Assembly (NCBI GenBank): GCA_025765615.1
Contig: JAIVFJ010000017.1
Span: forward strand, 62,001 to 126,000
From: Zopfochytrium polystomum
Lineage: Eukaryota; Chytridiomycota; Chytridiomycetes; Chytridiales; Chytridiaceae
Direction of reading: 5' to 3'
Length of the DNA stretch: 64,000 nucleotides
Below are positions 11,588 through 21,485 of the stretch, piece by piece; position 1 is the first letter of the stretch, and every line of letters begins with the position of its first letter. The notes below the pieces were generated by a model. It made no database searches. It was not told the DNA's origin and saw nothing but the letters and a program-made list of their open reading frames with translations. The translations under genes were made by a program, and so were the position numbers.

Positions 11588-12320
11588 ATGGCGTCATCCG
11601 CCATCGCCGCGCTCCACAGCAGCAGCAGTCTTCACCATCCTCATCAGCCCCACCTCGACGACGACGACTACCACTTCGACGACCAGAAGCACCAGCAGCA
11701 CCAGCTTCAGCACGGCACCACCGCCCCATCGTCGTCGTCATCGTCGTCGTCCTCCTCCTCCCTCTCTTCCTCCTCCCCGTCGTTCGCCGCACACCCGCCC
11801 CCGCCTCTCAACACCACCACCAACACAGACCCGGACGCGCCGCTGCCGTCGCCCTCGCTGTCGTCAAGCACCTCCGCGGCCGCGATGGACGGCGACCCAC
11901 CCATGATCCTGGGGATGCGCGAAAAGTTTTACCAGTCGGTGCGTCGTTGTTCCTGTTTCCTTCATGTCCTAGCACCCCATTTTCTCTTACACGCGCGGAA
12001 CGTCGCGTCGTCACCACTACCCACTGCCACCAAACCCAGGCACCCTCCGGCGCGGACGTCCTGCACGAAATGTACCTCGCGGCGTTCGACGGCAAGCTGT
12101 TCCACACGCCGCAGAGCGGGCTGTTCCGAACGGGCGGCGGCGGCGGTGGTGGTGGCTCGGCGACGATCCGTGTGCTGGATGCGTTTTGCGGGACGAGGGC
12201 GTGGGCGATCGAGATGGCCGAGTCGTACCCGAGCGTCGAGGTCGTGTGCATGGTGAGAAAGTGTGAGGGAGAGGGAGTGAGTGTAGGGGAAGAGCGAGAG
12301 AGAGACAGAGAGAGAGAGAA

Positions 12321-12354
<34 letters not shown>

Positions 12355-13569
12355 TGTGTGTGTATGATTGGTCGGCTTCCGCGCTTTCTGTCTCCGTGCG
12401 ATCGCGTGAGCTCCCCCGGCAGAGTTTTTCTGTCTTTTTCCTCGCCGCCTCCAAAGGAAGGAAATGTCCGGAGGAGTTCTTGTTCTGTCTCCCACCACCC
12501 CACCACCCGTCTTTTTGTCTCCCGCCTTTTTGTCTCAACCCCCCCACAAACAGGAATCGCGCCCTCTCGAGCCGCCGCCGCCGCCATCTTCGTCGTCGTC
12601 GTCCTCACCGTCCTCTCCAACACCACAATCACCCGCACCCGCACCCGCACCCGCACCCGCATCATCAGCAACAAGAACAACACGAACACCAGCAACCCCG
12701 CACGCCCTGCCCCCCAACCTCACCATCCTCCAAGGCACGCCCTTCGACGGCCTCCCCTGTACGTATTCAAAAAATAATCCTCCTTCTTCTTGATTCTTCT
12801 ACCTTTTGACGCATACACTTCCCCCAGTCCCCGCCCACCACTTTGACCTCATCCACTCGCGCTCGGTCCTCGTCGGCGTCGCCTCCGCCCGCGAGCCGTA
12901 CGTGCTGCGCGAATACGTGCGGGTCGCCAAACGCGGCGGGTTCGTGCTGCTGTACGAGCCGTACCTGATCATGCAGCGGCCGGGGCCGGTCGCGCTCGCG
13001 CTGTCGGACGGGGGTGAGTGTTTTCTCCCTTTTGTGTTTGTTTGAAAAAAAAAATATATGGAATTACCCCCGCTCACACACACGCGCCCGGGCAGTCATG
13101 GCGGGGATGACGGCCGCGGGCATCGACGTGCGCGGAAGCTTGAAGCTGGACGTGAAGCTGATGGACGCCGGCGTGGAGGAGGTCGAGGAGGGGATGCGGT
13201 CGTCGCCGGTAAGGGGGGGGCTGTGCGTTTTTTGAGTGTGTGTGTGTTTGTGTGTATGAGATTCCTGCGATGCGTGAACCCTAACCCTTACGCGCGGTGC
13301 TGCGCATTCCTCAACGCAAACGACCCAAACCGTTTCCCCTCACAAAACAGATCAACTGGGGCGGTCCCTTCGGCGGCATCTGCCATCGGTACCTCCTCGC
13401 GGCGTACAACGCTCTCAAGCCGTTCTACGTCGGGTACCGCTCCGCGACGTCGTCCCTCGACGCGACCGCCTCCGCGGCCGAGTACGACGCGATGGTGGTG
13501 CAGGTGGGCGACGAGTGCCGGCAGCACCGGAGCTACTTGAATTGGTTTTACGCGTTTGGGGAGGTGTGA
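11588..13569 (+). CDS. LaeA-like SAM-dependent methyltransferase (6 exons)
   Basis: Exons 11588-11938, 12040-12252, 12554-12758, 12828-13013, 13096-13208 and 13351-13569 join in phase to about 428 residues. Motif I reads VLDAFCGTRAWAIEMAESYP, the pattern of LaeA/TAM-type methyltransferases; later come LPPNLTILQG, the acidic post-II region, HHFDLIHSRSV and a motif near KRGGFVLLYEPY. A disordered N-terminus of about 100 residues is rich in Ser, His and Gln. Between motif I and LPPNL sits a low-complexity insert (Pro/Ser/Ala-Pro repeats, roughly 45 residues) encoded in the third exon, unusual inside a Rossmann fold. Introns hold GT/GA microsatellites. The LaeA-type family includes regulators of secondary metabolism; the substrate here is unknown. 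Confidence 0.7.
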
Positions 13570-13977
13570 GACAGCCGATGGACCGAGGGGGGAAAGTCGG
13601 GGAGGGATGAGGGAAGGAAGGTGGTGTGTTTATGTCTAAAAAAAAAATCAAAGTTTTGGGCAAGTTTCCGTTGACAAGTGACAGATCGGGGAAATGCCTG
13701 GGGTTGGGGACCGGAAGGCAAGAAGGAAGGCCCGATTTGAAATGAAAAAGGTGGCAGAGACGGCATCGTTGAGGCGCCTAGCCGTCCATGTGAAAGCGAG
13801 CGAGCGGTGCAAGTTCAGCGAGAAAGATGGATAATGCCGCATGACCAATTGCCGTGGCACAGGGACAGCGAGGAATGTATGGAAGAATCCAACGTCCAAA
13901 TTCCCTCCTCCTCTTTGACCTCTTCCTCGTCATCTTCCCATCAGCGAGTCCAGCCGGCAGCTGCCGGCGGTCGTACT
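13570..13977. other. Short intergenic stretch
   Basis: Spacer after the methyltransferase stop codon. No gene is supported; it leads into the ankyrin-like gene fragment. Confidence 0.4.
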
Positions 13978-14340
13978 GATGGAAGAACGCCGGGCTCGAA
14001 TTCAGGTACGATAAGAGCGCGATGGATCTCTCCAGCTCGCACGGCCAGATACGATCCGTGCAATGGTGCAAGGACAGCGGATTCGAACTCGAGTTTACAA
14101 GCGAGGCGATTGTTACAGCAGCCCAGCTGCGTAAGCTTCGCATTTTGCAGTGGTGGAGGGACAATGGCCTGGAGGTGGACTGCTCTGCGGTCGATTTTAT
14201 AACCAGCCAGGAGGCCTTTGTCTGTTTTAAAGCGCGTTTGATGGAGAATGGTGGAGGCATCGTTTCAAGGTGCATGTGGAGCCGAGGGCGGCAGCGGAAG
14301 CATATTAAGCACTTTACAGCGAGTTGTGAAATAAACTCCA
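13978..14340 (+). pseudogene. Fragment of an ankyrin-like 'LQWWKDSGL' repeat gene
   Basis: The plus strand reads WKNAGLEFRYDKSAMDL, then VQWCKDSGFELEF, then ILQWWRDNGLEVDC: three successive units of about 30-35 residues with the same pattern as the repeats at 33074-33660. An in-frame TGA lies directly before the first unit and no start codon or full repeat domain is present upstream. The reading frame runs on to about 14399 without further clear repeats. I take it as a truncated relic of a dispersed repeat-protein family. It could be the 3' exon of a gene whose other exons I cannot see. Confidence 0.5.
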
Positions 14341-16143
14341 CAATAATGACAGCTCAGTTTTTGATTGTGTCCCCCCGACGCCAATGCCCGCGGTCATGAC
14401 GAAGCCAGTTTTCCGCGTCTCAACGTGCGGCCAAAGCAGCCGGTGGTGGGCACGGGCCCCAAGGACGCCCGGAGATTCGTGGCAATCCCACAGTTAACAC
14501 CGCCTCGTCTGTGTCCGTCTGATTACGAATGATGATATCCTCCCCAGCTGGACGGCTGCGATACTGCCACTTACACGATTCCTTCACGGGCGGATTCCTG
14601 CCCGGTGGATTTTGCGGAGTCAAGACGACCCAGCAGACAACCCAGCAGACGAAAACGTGCTCCCCAGACTCTTCCGCGCCGTCCAGCGCAAGAGGTTCCC
14701 CAGCAGCGCCCGGCGGAGCCGAATGCCGAGCTATTGCACCGCCCCCGGACTGGATCACCTTGAAAATGTCGGTGGCGCTGGCCAAGCCTTCCAATCTTAG
14801 CCCCCCGGGTGCCTAATTTTGTTGCGAGCCTTGTCCCAGTGCTGCTGACGGCGACGTTGACACCGAGTAGTTTGAATCCGGCCTTTGCTTCGATATGAAA
14901 TCGGGTATGCGCTGCGTATCATGGAATTTTTGCTGCTCTACTTGACCCGAGCCAAGTGGCCAAGTGGCATGCCAGCACGTACAGCTTTCCTTCTTCCTTT
15001 ATTTTCAATTGTGCGCTCGCTGCCTCTCCAACCTCGCCAGACTGGCCTCTTCTGTTGATACACGTCTACCTCCAACGCGGATGCATCCAGTTCACGGGCA
15101 GAGGTTGCGATCACTGAGATCCGATCGGGTCGAATGTTCAATGCTCATTTTCGTCGAATACTCATTGGTTCTTCACGCAATCCTTCCAGTATGACTCGTT
15201 CCTGGGGCTCACACGATGGCGTTGTCCTCTCGTATTGCCCATTTCGTCACAACGGTCTCCGCGCGGCTGAAAAATCAATACTTCTTCTCTTTACATTCTT
15301 TCTCTCGCTTGAAAGTCTGCATGTATCCCCTTTTGTGGATCCCCCGGCCGACTTCATCCGGGCAAGGGATTTTTCAGACAAAGTCAGATATTCGAATATC
15401 TGACATTTGTCTAAAAAAAAATGACAAAATGTCATTTGACAAAAAGAAGTCGAGGGTCTTTTGGGCCAATGACAGTCGCTCGTCTCTGGCCTGAAAGGGT
15501 TAGCAGACAAGGGCTGAACAACGGGCGGAAGGTCGAAGATCGCCGCCCGGATGCGGGCTGAGGTGCTCGCCATTTTTTCCCCAGCTTTGTCAGGGGTTTT
15601 GGCCCAGCGTGCCCGCACTTCAATGCCGGCGTCTCATCCGCTTCCGCTTTTTTTCTCTCGTTTTGTTCTCTACCGTGCTTCCATTCCCGATTGTCAATGC
15701 CCGCACGTCCCTGCCCTCGCCGCGGCCGCGCTCGCAGTCGAGCCTGCCTTCGCCCTGCTTCAAGCGACAGCATCATCATCACACTAGCCGCTGTCGCCGT
15801 CGCAGTCGGGCAGTGCCTTCGCGGGCTGAGCCAGTGCGCCACGGGAAGAACAAGCTTCTTGTCGCAGGATTTGCATGCCTTCTCCAAGTCTGGCCGGAAC
15901 AGACACAGTCACAAAAAGAGAGACAGAGAGACCGAGAGGGCGGTGACACTCTTCGTTGGGTTCCGCATGCAGCGGACCGAGAATCCGAGGCTAGCCGGAA
16001 AAGACACACTCCAAGAACTAGAGACAGGGCGGGTCCGACGTTCATAAGGAAATAGCTTCCCGCCTCGATCACACACTCACACGCAGGCAGACCGCACGCA
16101 GCCCCCACCCAACTGCCACCCGCGTAGCCCGCCCCACTCCCTC
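14341..16143. other. Intergenic region, no supported gene
   Basis: About 1.8 kb. Several frames are open for 60-150 codons on both strands but none carries recognisable motifs. It contains the long palindrome at 15375-15411 described separately. The final 200 bases before 16144 are C-rich with short CAC repeats and presumably hold the promoter of the kinase-like gene. Confidence 0.45.
15375..15411. repeat. 37-bp near-perfect palindrome
   Basis: A 22-bp perfect palindrome (15382-15403, GTCAGATATTC and its complement) is extended by AGACAA on the left and TTGTCT on the right with one unmatched base. An A-run and further TGACA/TGTCA inverted motifs follow (15420-15445). It could form a cruciform, bind a dimeric regulator, or be the relic of a small inverted-repeat element. 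No target-site duplication was recognised. Confidence 0.8.
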
Positions 16144-16535
16144 ATGGCGACGATGAGCACGAGGAGGAGCAGCAGCAGCATCAGCGTCAGCAGCAGCAAA
16201 AGCAGACGGACGCTCGCCATCGCCACCACAACTCCGCCCACCGCCGGCGCTGCCGTCTCCCTCCGTGGTGCCGTCGCCCTCACGCTCAGCCTCGCCCTCG
16301 CACTCGCCCTCGCGCTTTGCCCGACCCCGTCCGCTGCCGCCGACGAGGTCCGCACGATCGGCGGCGAGACCGTAACGGTGCGATTTTTGATTCTTGCGGT
16401 TCCCGTTTCGTGTTCCCCCCTCCCTCTTTCGAGCCTCTCGGTTTTACACTTGGTGCAGGTTTTGGGCGCGCGCTTCACTAAGACGTCCGGTCTCGTGCAC
16501 ACACACAAATATTCATTCACGCACACGCACCCCCC

Positions 16536-16567
<32 letters not shown>

Positions 16568-17527
16568 TCCCCAAGGTCCATAATCGCATCGGCGTCGGTG
16601 CCGCCGGCAGGGTGTTCGACGCAACGGACAGCCAGGGCAAGCCCGTGGTCGTTAAGAACTTGTTCGACTACCGCAGCTTTTCGAAGGACGAGATCGACGC
16701 GACCAAAGCAGGTGAAACCCCGCCTTCCGCGCGCCATTCGCTCCTATTGTCAATTCACACCCCCCGATAGCCGGCCAATACATATCGCACGAAGGCAAGT
16801 CGATGGTGCAGCGCAAAGTCGGGACGCAGAGCCTGGACAGCTACCACCAGGACAAGAAAAATAGCCCGGGCGGGTGGGTGCCCAAGAGCGGCGAGATCAG
16901 CCGGCAGCTGGAGGCGCAGCAGGAGAAGATCGGGTGGTTGCACCAGGACGGGCACAGGGACAATGTGCGCGTGGACACGAGCAAGAAGTCGCCGGAGGTG
17001 AGTTGAAAGAAACGTCTTGTCGCTGAAGAACTGAAACACACACACACACACACACGCACACACACGCACGAATATTTAGGGCATACCAGAGTTCAGGCTC
17101 ATCGACTGGGGAACAGGTTCAAAAACTCTCTTCTTTTTCCTCCGCCTCTACTTCTCAACAACCATTCCCCCCAATTCCACCCCTTCCACCAGCAAAACGA
17201 AACAGCGAGCTGTCCGCCGAGTACATTGCGGAGGACCGCGACAAGGAGGCGAAGAGGGTGGAGAGGCACTGCAAGTCGCACGGCTTCGAGTTCCGGTCGG
17301 GCGCGGAGCGGGGGGTGTACCGGCGGGCGGCCGGCGCCGGCGCGTGTGCGGTTCGTCCGGGAGCGGCGACGGCGGCGGCGGGAAACAAGAAGACGGCAGC
17401 GACGTCGGCGAGAAAGGGCGGGACGGTGGTGAAGGCTGGGGGCGACAAGGGCAAGGCGGGCAAGGGGAAGCCGGACGCGCAAAAGGGGCGAGCGGCCCAG
17501 AAGGCGCAGAGGCAGCGGCAGCGTTAG
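16144..17527 (+). CDS. Secreted protein-kinase-like protein (5 exons)
   Basis: Exons 16144-16377, 16576-16711, 16771-16997, 17080-17116 and 17193-17527 join in phase to about 322 residues. The N-terminus has an Arg-rich stretch and a long hydrophobic run of alternating Ala/Leu ending in PSAAADE, a likely signal peptide or signal anchor. The rest has kinase-fold landmarks: a glycine loop (IGVGAAGRVFDAT), a possible ATP lysine (KPVVVKN), a catalytic loop IGWLHQDGHRDNV that fits H-x-D-x4-N, and a metal-binding LIDWG in the DFG place. The tail after about residue 230 is Lys/Ala-rich and disordered. The C-lobe is short for a full kinase, so it may be an atypical or pseudo-kinase of the secretory pathway. 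The fourth exon is only 37 bases and the last donor is GTTCAA. Introns carry AC microsatellites. Confidence 0.6.
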
Positions 17528-18023
17528 AGCCGCCGGCGCTCCCCCCCTTGATGTGCAAGGATGGGGATGGTTCCTATTCCAAGCGCAAAGATATGCATAT
17601 CTTATTTTTTCATTGGAGACGAGGAGCGCAGCTCTGTGTCGGCTGTGCCGTCGAATCATCCGCTCATTTTATTCTTCGGTTTGGGCAAAGACATAAGGTG
17701 TGCTGTGGGTCAAGAACTCTCAGCGCATTGATGAGGACACTGATGTATAAGACCGGTGGATAGAAAGAAATGGTAACCGGGGGGGGAAACAAAAAACTAA
17801 AGACGAAGAGGGTTATGTGAACAAGTGTGAATATTTGCCGCCCTTGTACTGAGGGTGTGAATGAGAAGAAGCAGGCATAAAACGAAACGGAAGGCGAAAA
17901 TAAAACGACCGGCACAGCAACGACACAAATATCCGTCTCAAACCACCCCTCCTTCCGACAGCTCAAATCCCAAAAGCCTCCTTCCCAACACGGACAGCCG
18001 CACCGGCGGCGCATCATGGCGCC
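17528..18023. other. Intergenic spacer between convergent genes
   Basis: The kinase-like gene (plus) and the dioxygenase-like gene (minus) converge here. I see no additional gene. A G-run of about nine bases lies near 17778. Confidence 0.5.
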
Positions 18024-19211
18024 CTATTCCCTCCACCGTCTTTTCCAGCTCCCGTCCTTCACCTGCTTGCTCTCCCTAAACGAAGGAAACAGCTTGACCT
18101 GCCCGCCGGCGGGCCAGTGCGAGGTCATGCGGTTCTCTGCAAACGCCGTCGCGCGTTTGGTCGCGTCCTCGGCGGTGAGGAAGCTGCGGGGACACATGCA
18201 GACGTAGATGGCTGCGCGGTCGCGGGCGGCGGGGGCGGCGGGGTTTCGGGGAGCCGGGGGGGTCGTTTTGGTGAGGTGTTTTGCTGTACCAGAAGACCTA
18301 TGTTTTGGTTTTGTTCGAGGAGAACAGATAAGACGTAAAATGTTGCTCTCGCTTCAGTCTCGTGCCCCTCTTACCATATCTCCGGCTTTCGCCCTTACGC
18401 GAACACGCGGCATCGGGAACGGCCGATCCGCCGTCTTTGCCGGGTCCGCGTCGTCCAGGTACTGTCTCCCGTCGATCTGGATCTCCTGGATATACTCCCT
18501 TGGGTACCTATAAAAGTTCCCTCTCCCCGTCTCCCTGTCATGCACGCGGTAGTATCCCTCCCACGCCCTGTGTCCGCCGCTCCAGACGACGAGTCCGCCG
18601 TCGTTGTCCCCATCGCAGTCCTCAAGGTTCAGGAACCCCTGCAAGCACCTTCCGTCGAGTGGTTCCTTGCCACGGTCAGGCCTCCCTTGGTCCGTGTGCG
18701 CCCAGAAGATCGACTCTGCGCCCTCGTACTCTTCAGCGCGGAAGGTGTTGGATCCATCAAAGGAGACGAGGAGGTCGGCGGGATCGCAGCGCCAGTACTC
18801 GGCGAAGCAGGCGGCGACGTCGTGGTGCTGGCGGGCGTCCCAGAGGGCCTGGGTGTGGGGCCAGAGGCGGTCGATGCCGTGGGAGGGGGTGGTTGGGGCG
18901 GTGGGTTTCACGGTGGGATCTGGGTGCGAGGATTGGGCGAAGAGGGCGTCGCGGAGGGATCGACAGAAGGCGGGGTCGGCGACGACGCCCGGGATGACGA
19001 CGTAGCCGCGCTCGTGGAGATGGGCTGTCTTCTCCGGAGTGAAGAAGCGGACGGTGGTGGTGGTGGTGATGGTAGTGGCGGATGCAGTGCTGGCAGTGGC
19101 AGTGAGTGACCCTGCCGGCAGCTGCGCCGGCCGCTGTGCCGCCGGCTCCGACTCGAAGGTGTTGTTGGTGCTGATGCTGCTGATGCTGCTGCTGCTGCTT
19201 ACCGCCATCAT
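18024..19211 (-). CDS. Phytanoyl-CoA dioxygenase (PhyH) family protein, one apparent frameshift
   Basis: Exon 1 is 19211-18375, intron 18374-18298, exon 2 is 18297-18024. The protein reads FTPEKTAHLHERGYVVIPGVV at the start of the domain, FWAHTDQGR (the Fe-binding H-x-D), GGLVVWSGGHRAWEGYY, KAGDMVFWYSKTPHQN across the intron (second iron His) and, after a frame change, RAAIYVCMCPRSFLTAEDATKR. This is the layout of PhyH-type Fe(II)/2-oxoglutarate dioxygenases. The frame break coincides with a run of seven G on the plus strand (18256-18262); one base fewer restores the expected continuation to the stop at 18024. An assembly or sequencing error is likelier than decay because both sides are conserved. 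Start chosen at the ATG-ATG pair at 19211/19208, before a Ser/Thr-rich N-terminus. Substrate unknown. Confidence 0.75.
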
Positions 19212-19765
19212 CCTGTCCTTTTTTCTACCTCTTCCCTTCCTTTGTGTCCGCTCTTTGTTTCGTGCTGTATTTATCAATTTTTGGGCGAAACTTGCTCGGA
19301 TACACCTCGCTCTATCGTTGGTTGGGGTTGTGCCCAGCATAGAAATGAGTGCCTCCCCACTGGCATCCCTTGCACACACACACATCCACCCACCCTCCAA
19401 GCCAAACTCCACCGAACTTCCACGCTGAATCCACCCTTGTCCCGTCTGCCCGCACTTTCACGCTGAATCCACCCTGGTGCCGTCCTCTCTGCCCGCTTGG
19501 TTCGCCGCCTTATACAGGCGTTGTCGATGGTTCTGGGGTGCTCGATCTATTTTTGTCTCAGCCATTTTTTCGAGCCCGCCGAACAGCCAGTTTGTAACGG
19601 CGTCGAACAGGCCCGTCGGGCCGAGTGCTGGCCAGACTTGGATCACGAACGAGCGAATTTTGACACTTGATGGATACAAGAGTATGCCCGCGGCACAAGC
19701 AAAGAGTCCGTGACTCCCGCATTTCCCATTCTACCCGCGTTGAGTGGAGTGTTATGGAATCGATC

Positions 19766-19802
<37 letters not shown>

Positions 19803-20847
19803 GAAAACGGAACGAAGCGTGGTTTTGCGATATTCAGGATGCCCGATCCCGTAGTGTGCTGCCCTGACACATCTGTGCGATTCTGGCTGCAGAGTCTTCG
19901 AAAGTGACAGACGACTGGGGCCGACGATCACGGTGAATACTGTCACACTCTCAGTCTTCACCTTTTGCGGTGGCAGTGGCGGGTGGTTGGATCTTCGTGG
20001 AGTTTGAGAAATCATGTGGGGTGGGCGCTTGGTCGCGGCCCAGCCTACCAACCGCGCAAAACCGCGAAAGCACTGGGCAGCTCTTCTGATGACGTCTCCA
20101 TAACGACGCGCATGAGGATCGCGATGAGGGGCTGTGTTTGAGGTATTTGATCGGTTTGGTTTGCTGTGTGGGATGCGCTCTGTGTCTCCGCGTCCGAATG
20201 TGTTTGGCCCGAATAAAAAAATCGCGTTAGACAGCCCGGTGTCCACGTCGCTTCACCCCTTAGCAACACAAGGCCTACACTACTAGACTGACCAGGCTGA
20301 TAGCTGCTGCTGATTTTTGAGCATAATATAAATCAATCAAAGCAGTAAGAGGCAGACTCATTCTACCGACAGCCGAAAGCACACTTCTGTGCCCGAGGTG
20401 TGGCCCACCTCCAGTGCGCGATCTGCTCGAAGTCCTCAAAGTGACTGACTGACGCTCGACAGTTTTGGGCCCGATCGTGGTTTGCCTTCGTCAAGATTCC
20501 AATCCCAGCGCGGTGGAGGGCCCAAAGTCTTACTGGACTCAACACAGCTGTGGATATTGGGAGCTGGGTGTCACGAAAGCGACCGGCATCTGAGGGCACA
20601 CCTTGTGCATTCCGGTCTCGTGAATCACTCGTTCCTTTGGCCTGAAGGGGTTGGGGTTAGTGGCTGTCAAGCGGGGAGGGATCGTCTTGAATTTGTGGAT
20701 GAAGCGAGGACGGTAATAGCAGCGCGTATTCGGCCTTTCCCAGCAAGCATTTTTGTTCCTCGTTTTATCTCCTACTTTTTGGGGATGATTCAGTGGTGGA
20801 CGGACGTGCGAGTTGAGCCGTTTTTGCGAGTCCGTCTGTGTCCGTCT

Positions 20848-20887
<40 letters not shown>

Positions 20888-21485
20888 AAGGGGGGCGAGC
20901 ATCGACGGATGTTTACGTTTTCCTTGGGCCCCAACAGGTAGATATCGCGGGGTGTGTTATGATTTTACAATCGCGGATGATCGAGACTAATATCAATGGA
21001 AAAAGAAAAAGAGAAAAAACAAAACAGTTTTGCAATGTAAAATTGCACGGGTGTTACGCGATGCGGGCCGCACCCGACCTTATCCGTCCCGCATTTTTTC
21101 TCAATTTTTATATGAATGGTTTGCGTTTTGTCCTTTCACATCCGCCGCCGCTGCAAAACGCGCGGCAAGGGAGACAGAGATGGAGAGAGAGAGAGAGAGA
21201 GAGAGAGGGACAGAGAGAGAGAGTGAGAGTGAGAGTGAGTGAGAGCGACAGAGAGAGAGGGAGACACCCCACCGTTTGTTTACCTCCGCCGCTTGCAGTT
21301 TGCAGCATAATGATGCCAAATATAAAACGAAGCGGCTCCCTCTCGCACTCGCTTCTTCTCCGCCAGCAACAAAAGACACTGCTGCTTTCTCTCTCCTACT
21401 GTACACACTTCATCGCCTCATCCGCGACCCACCCTCACTGCCTTCCCGCTTTCCCGTTCCTCCTTTGTGGCGACTACACCCAATA
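19212..21485. other. Intergenic region with poly(A), GT and GA repeats
   Basis: About 2.3 kb without a supported gene. It holds an uninterrupted run of 33 A at 19768-19800, a GT microsatellite at about 20849-20885, a GA-rich tract at about 21181-21260, and one copy of a diverged dispersed repeat (about 20170-20620). Long frames crossing it encode only low-complexity sequence. Confidence 0.5.
20170..20620. repeat. Diverged dispersed repeat, copy R1
   Basis: Shares blocks with 23860-24480 and 24480-25040: GTGTCTCCGCGTC, 'xtxcacgtcgcttcacc', 'gaggcagactcxtt', 'gccxaaagcacacttctgtgc', and 'tgacgctcgacagxttttg', in the same order and strand. Identity is patchy, pointing to old copies. No open frame, terminal repeat or Pol III box was recognised; it may be a non-autonomous element relic. 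Confidence 0.6.

Noticed and set aside
13266..13290. CCCTAACCCT, telomere-like sequence
   Set aside because: Only about one and a half units inside an intron of the methyltransferase gene; no telomere array.
19211..19412. Longer N-terminus for the PhyH-like protein (start at 19412)
   Set aside because: The added residues have no conserved text and lie in CAC-repeat DNA; the ATG pair at 19211/19208 gives a more usual start.
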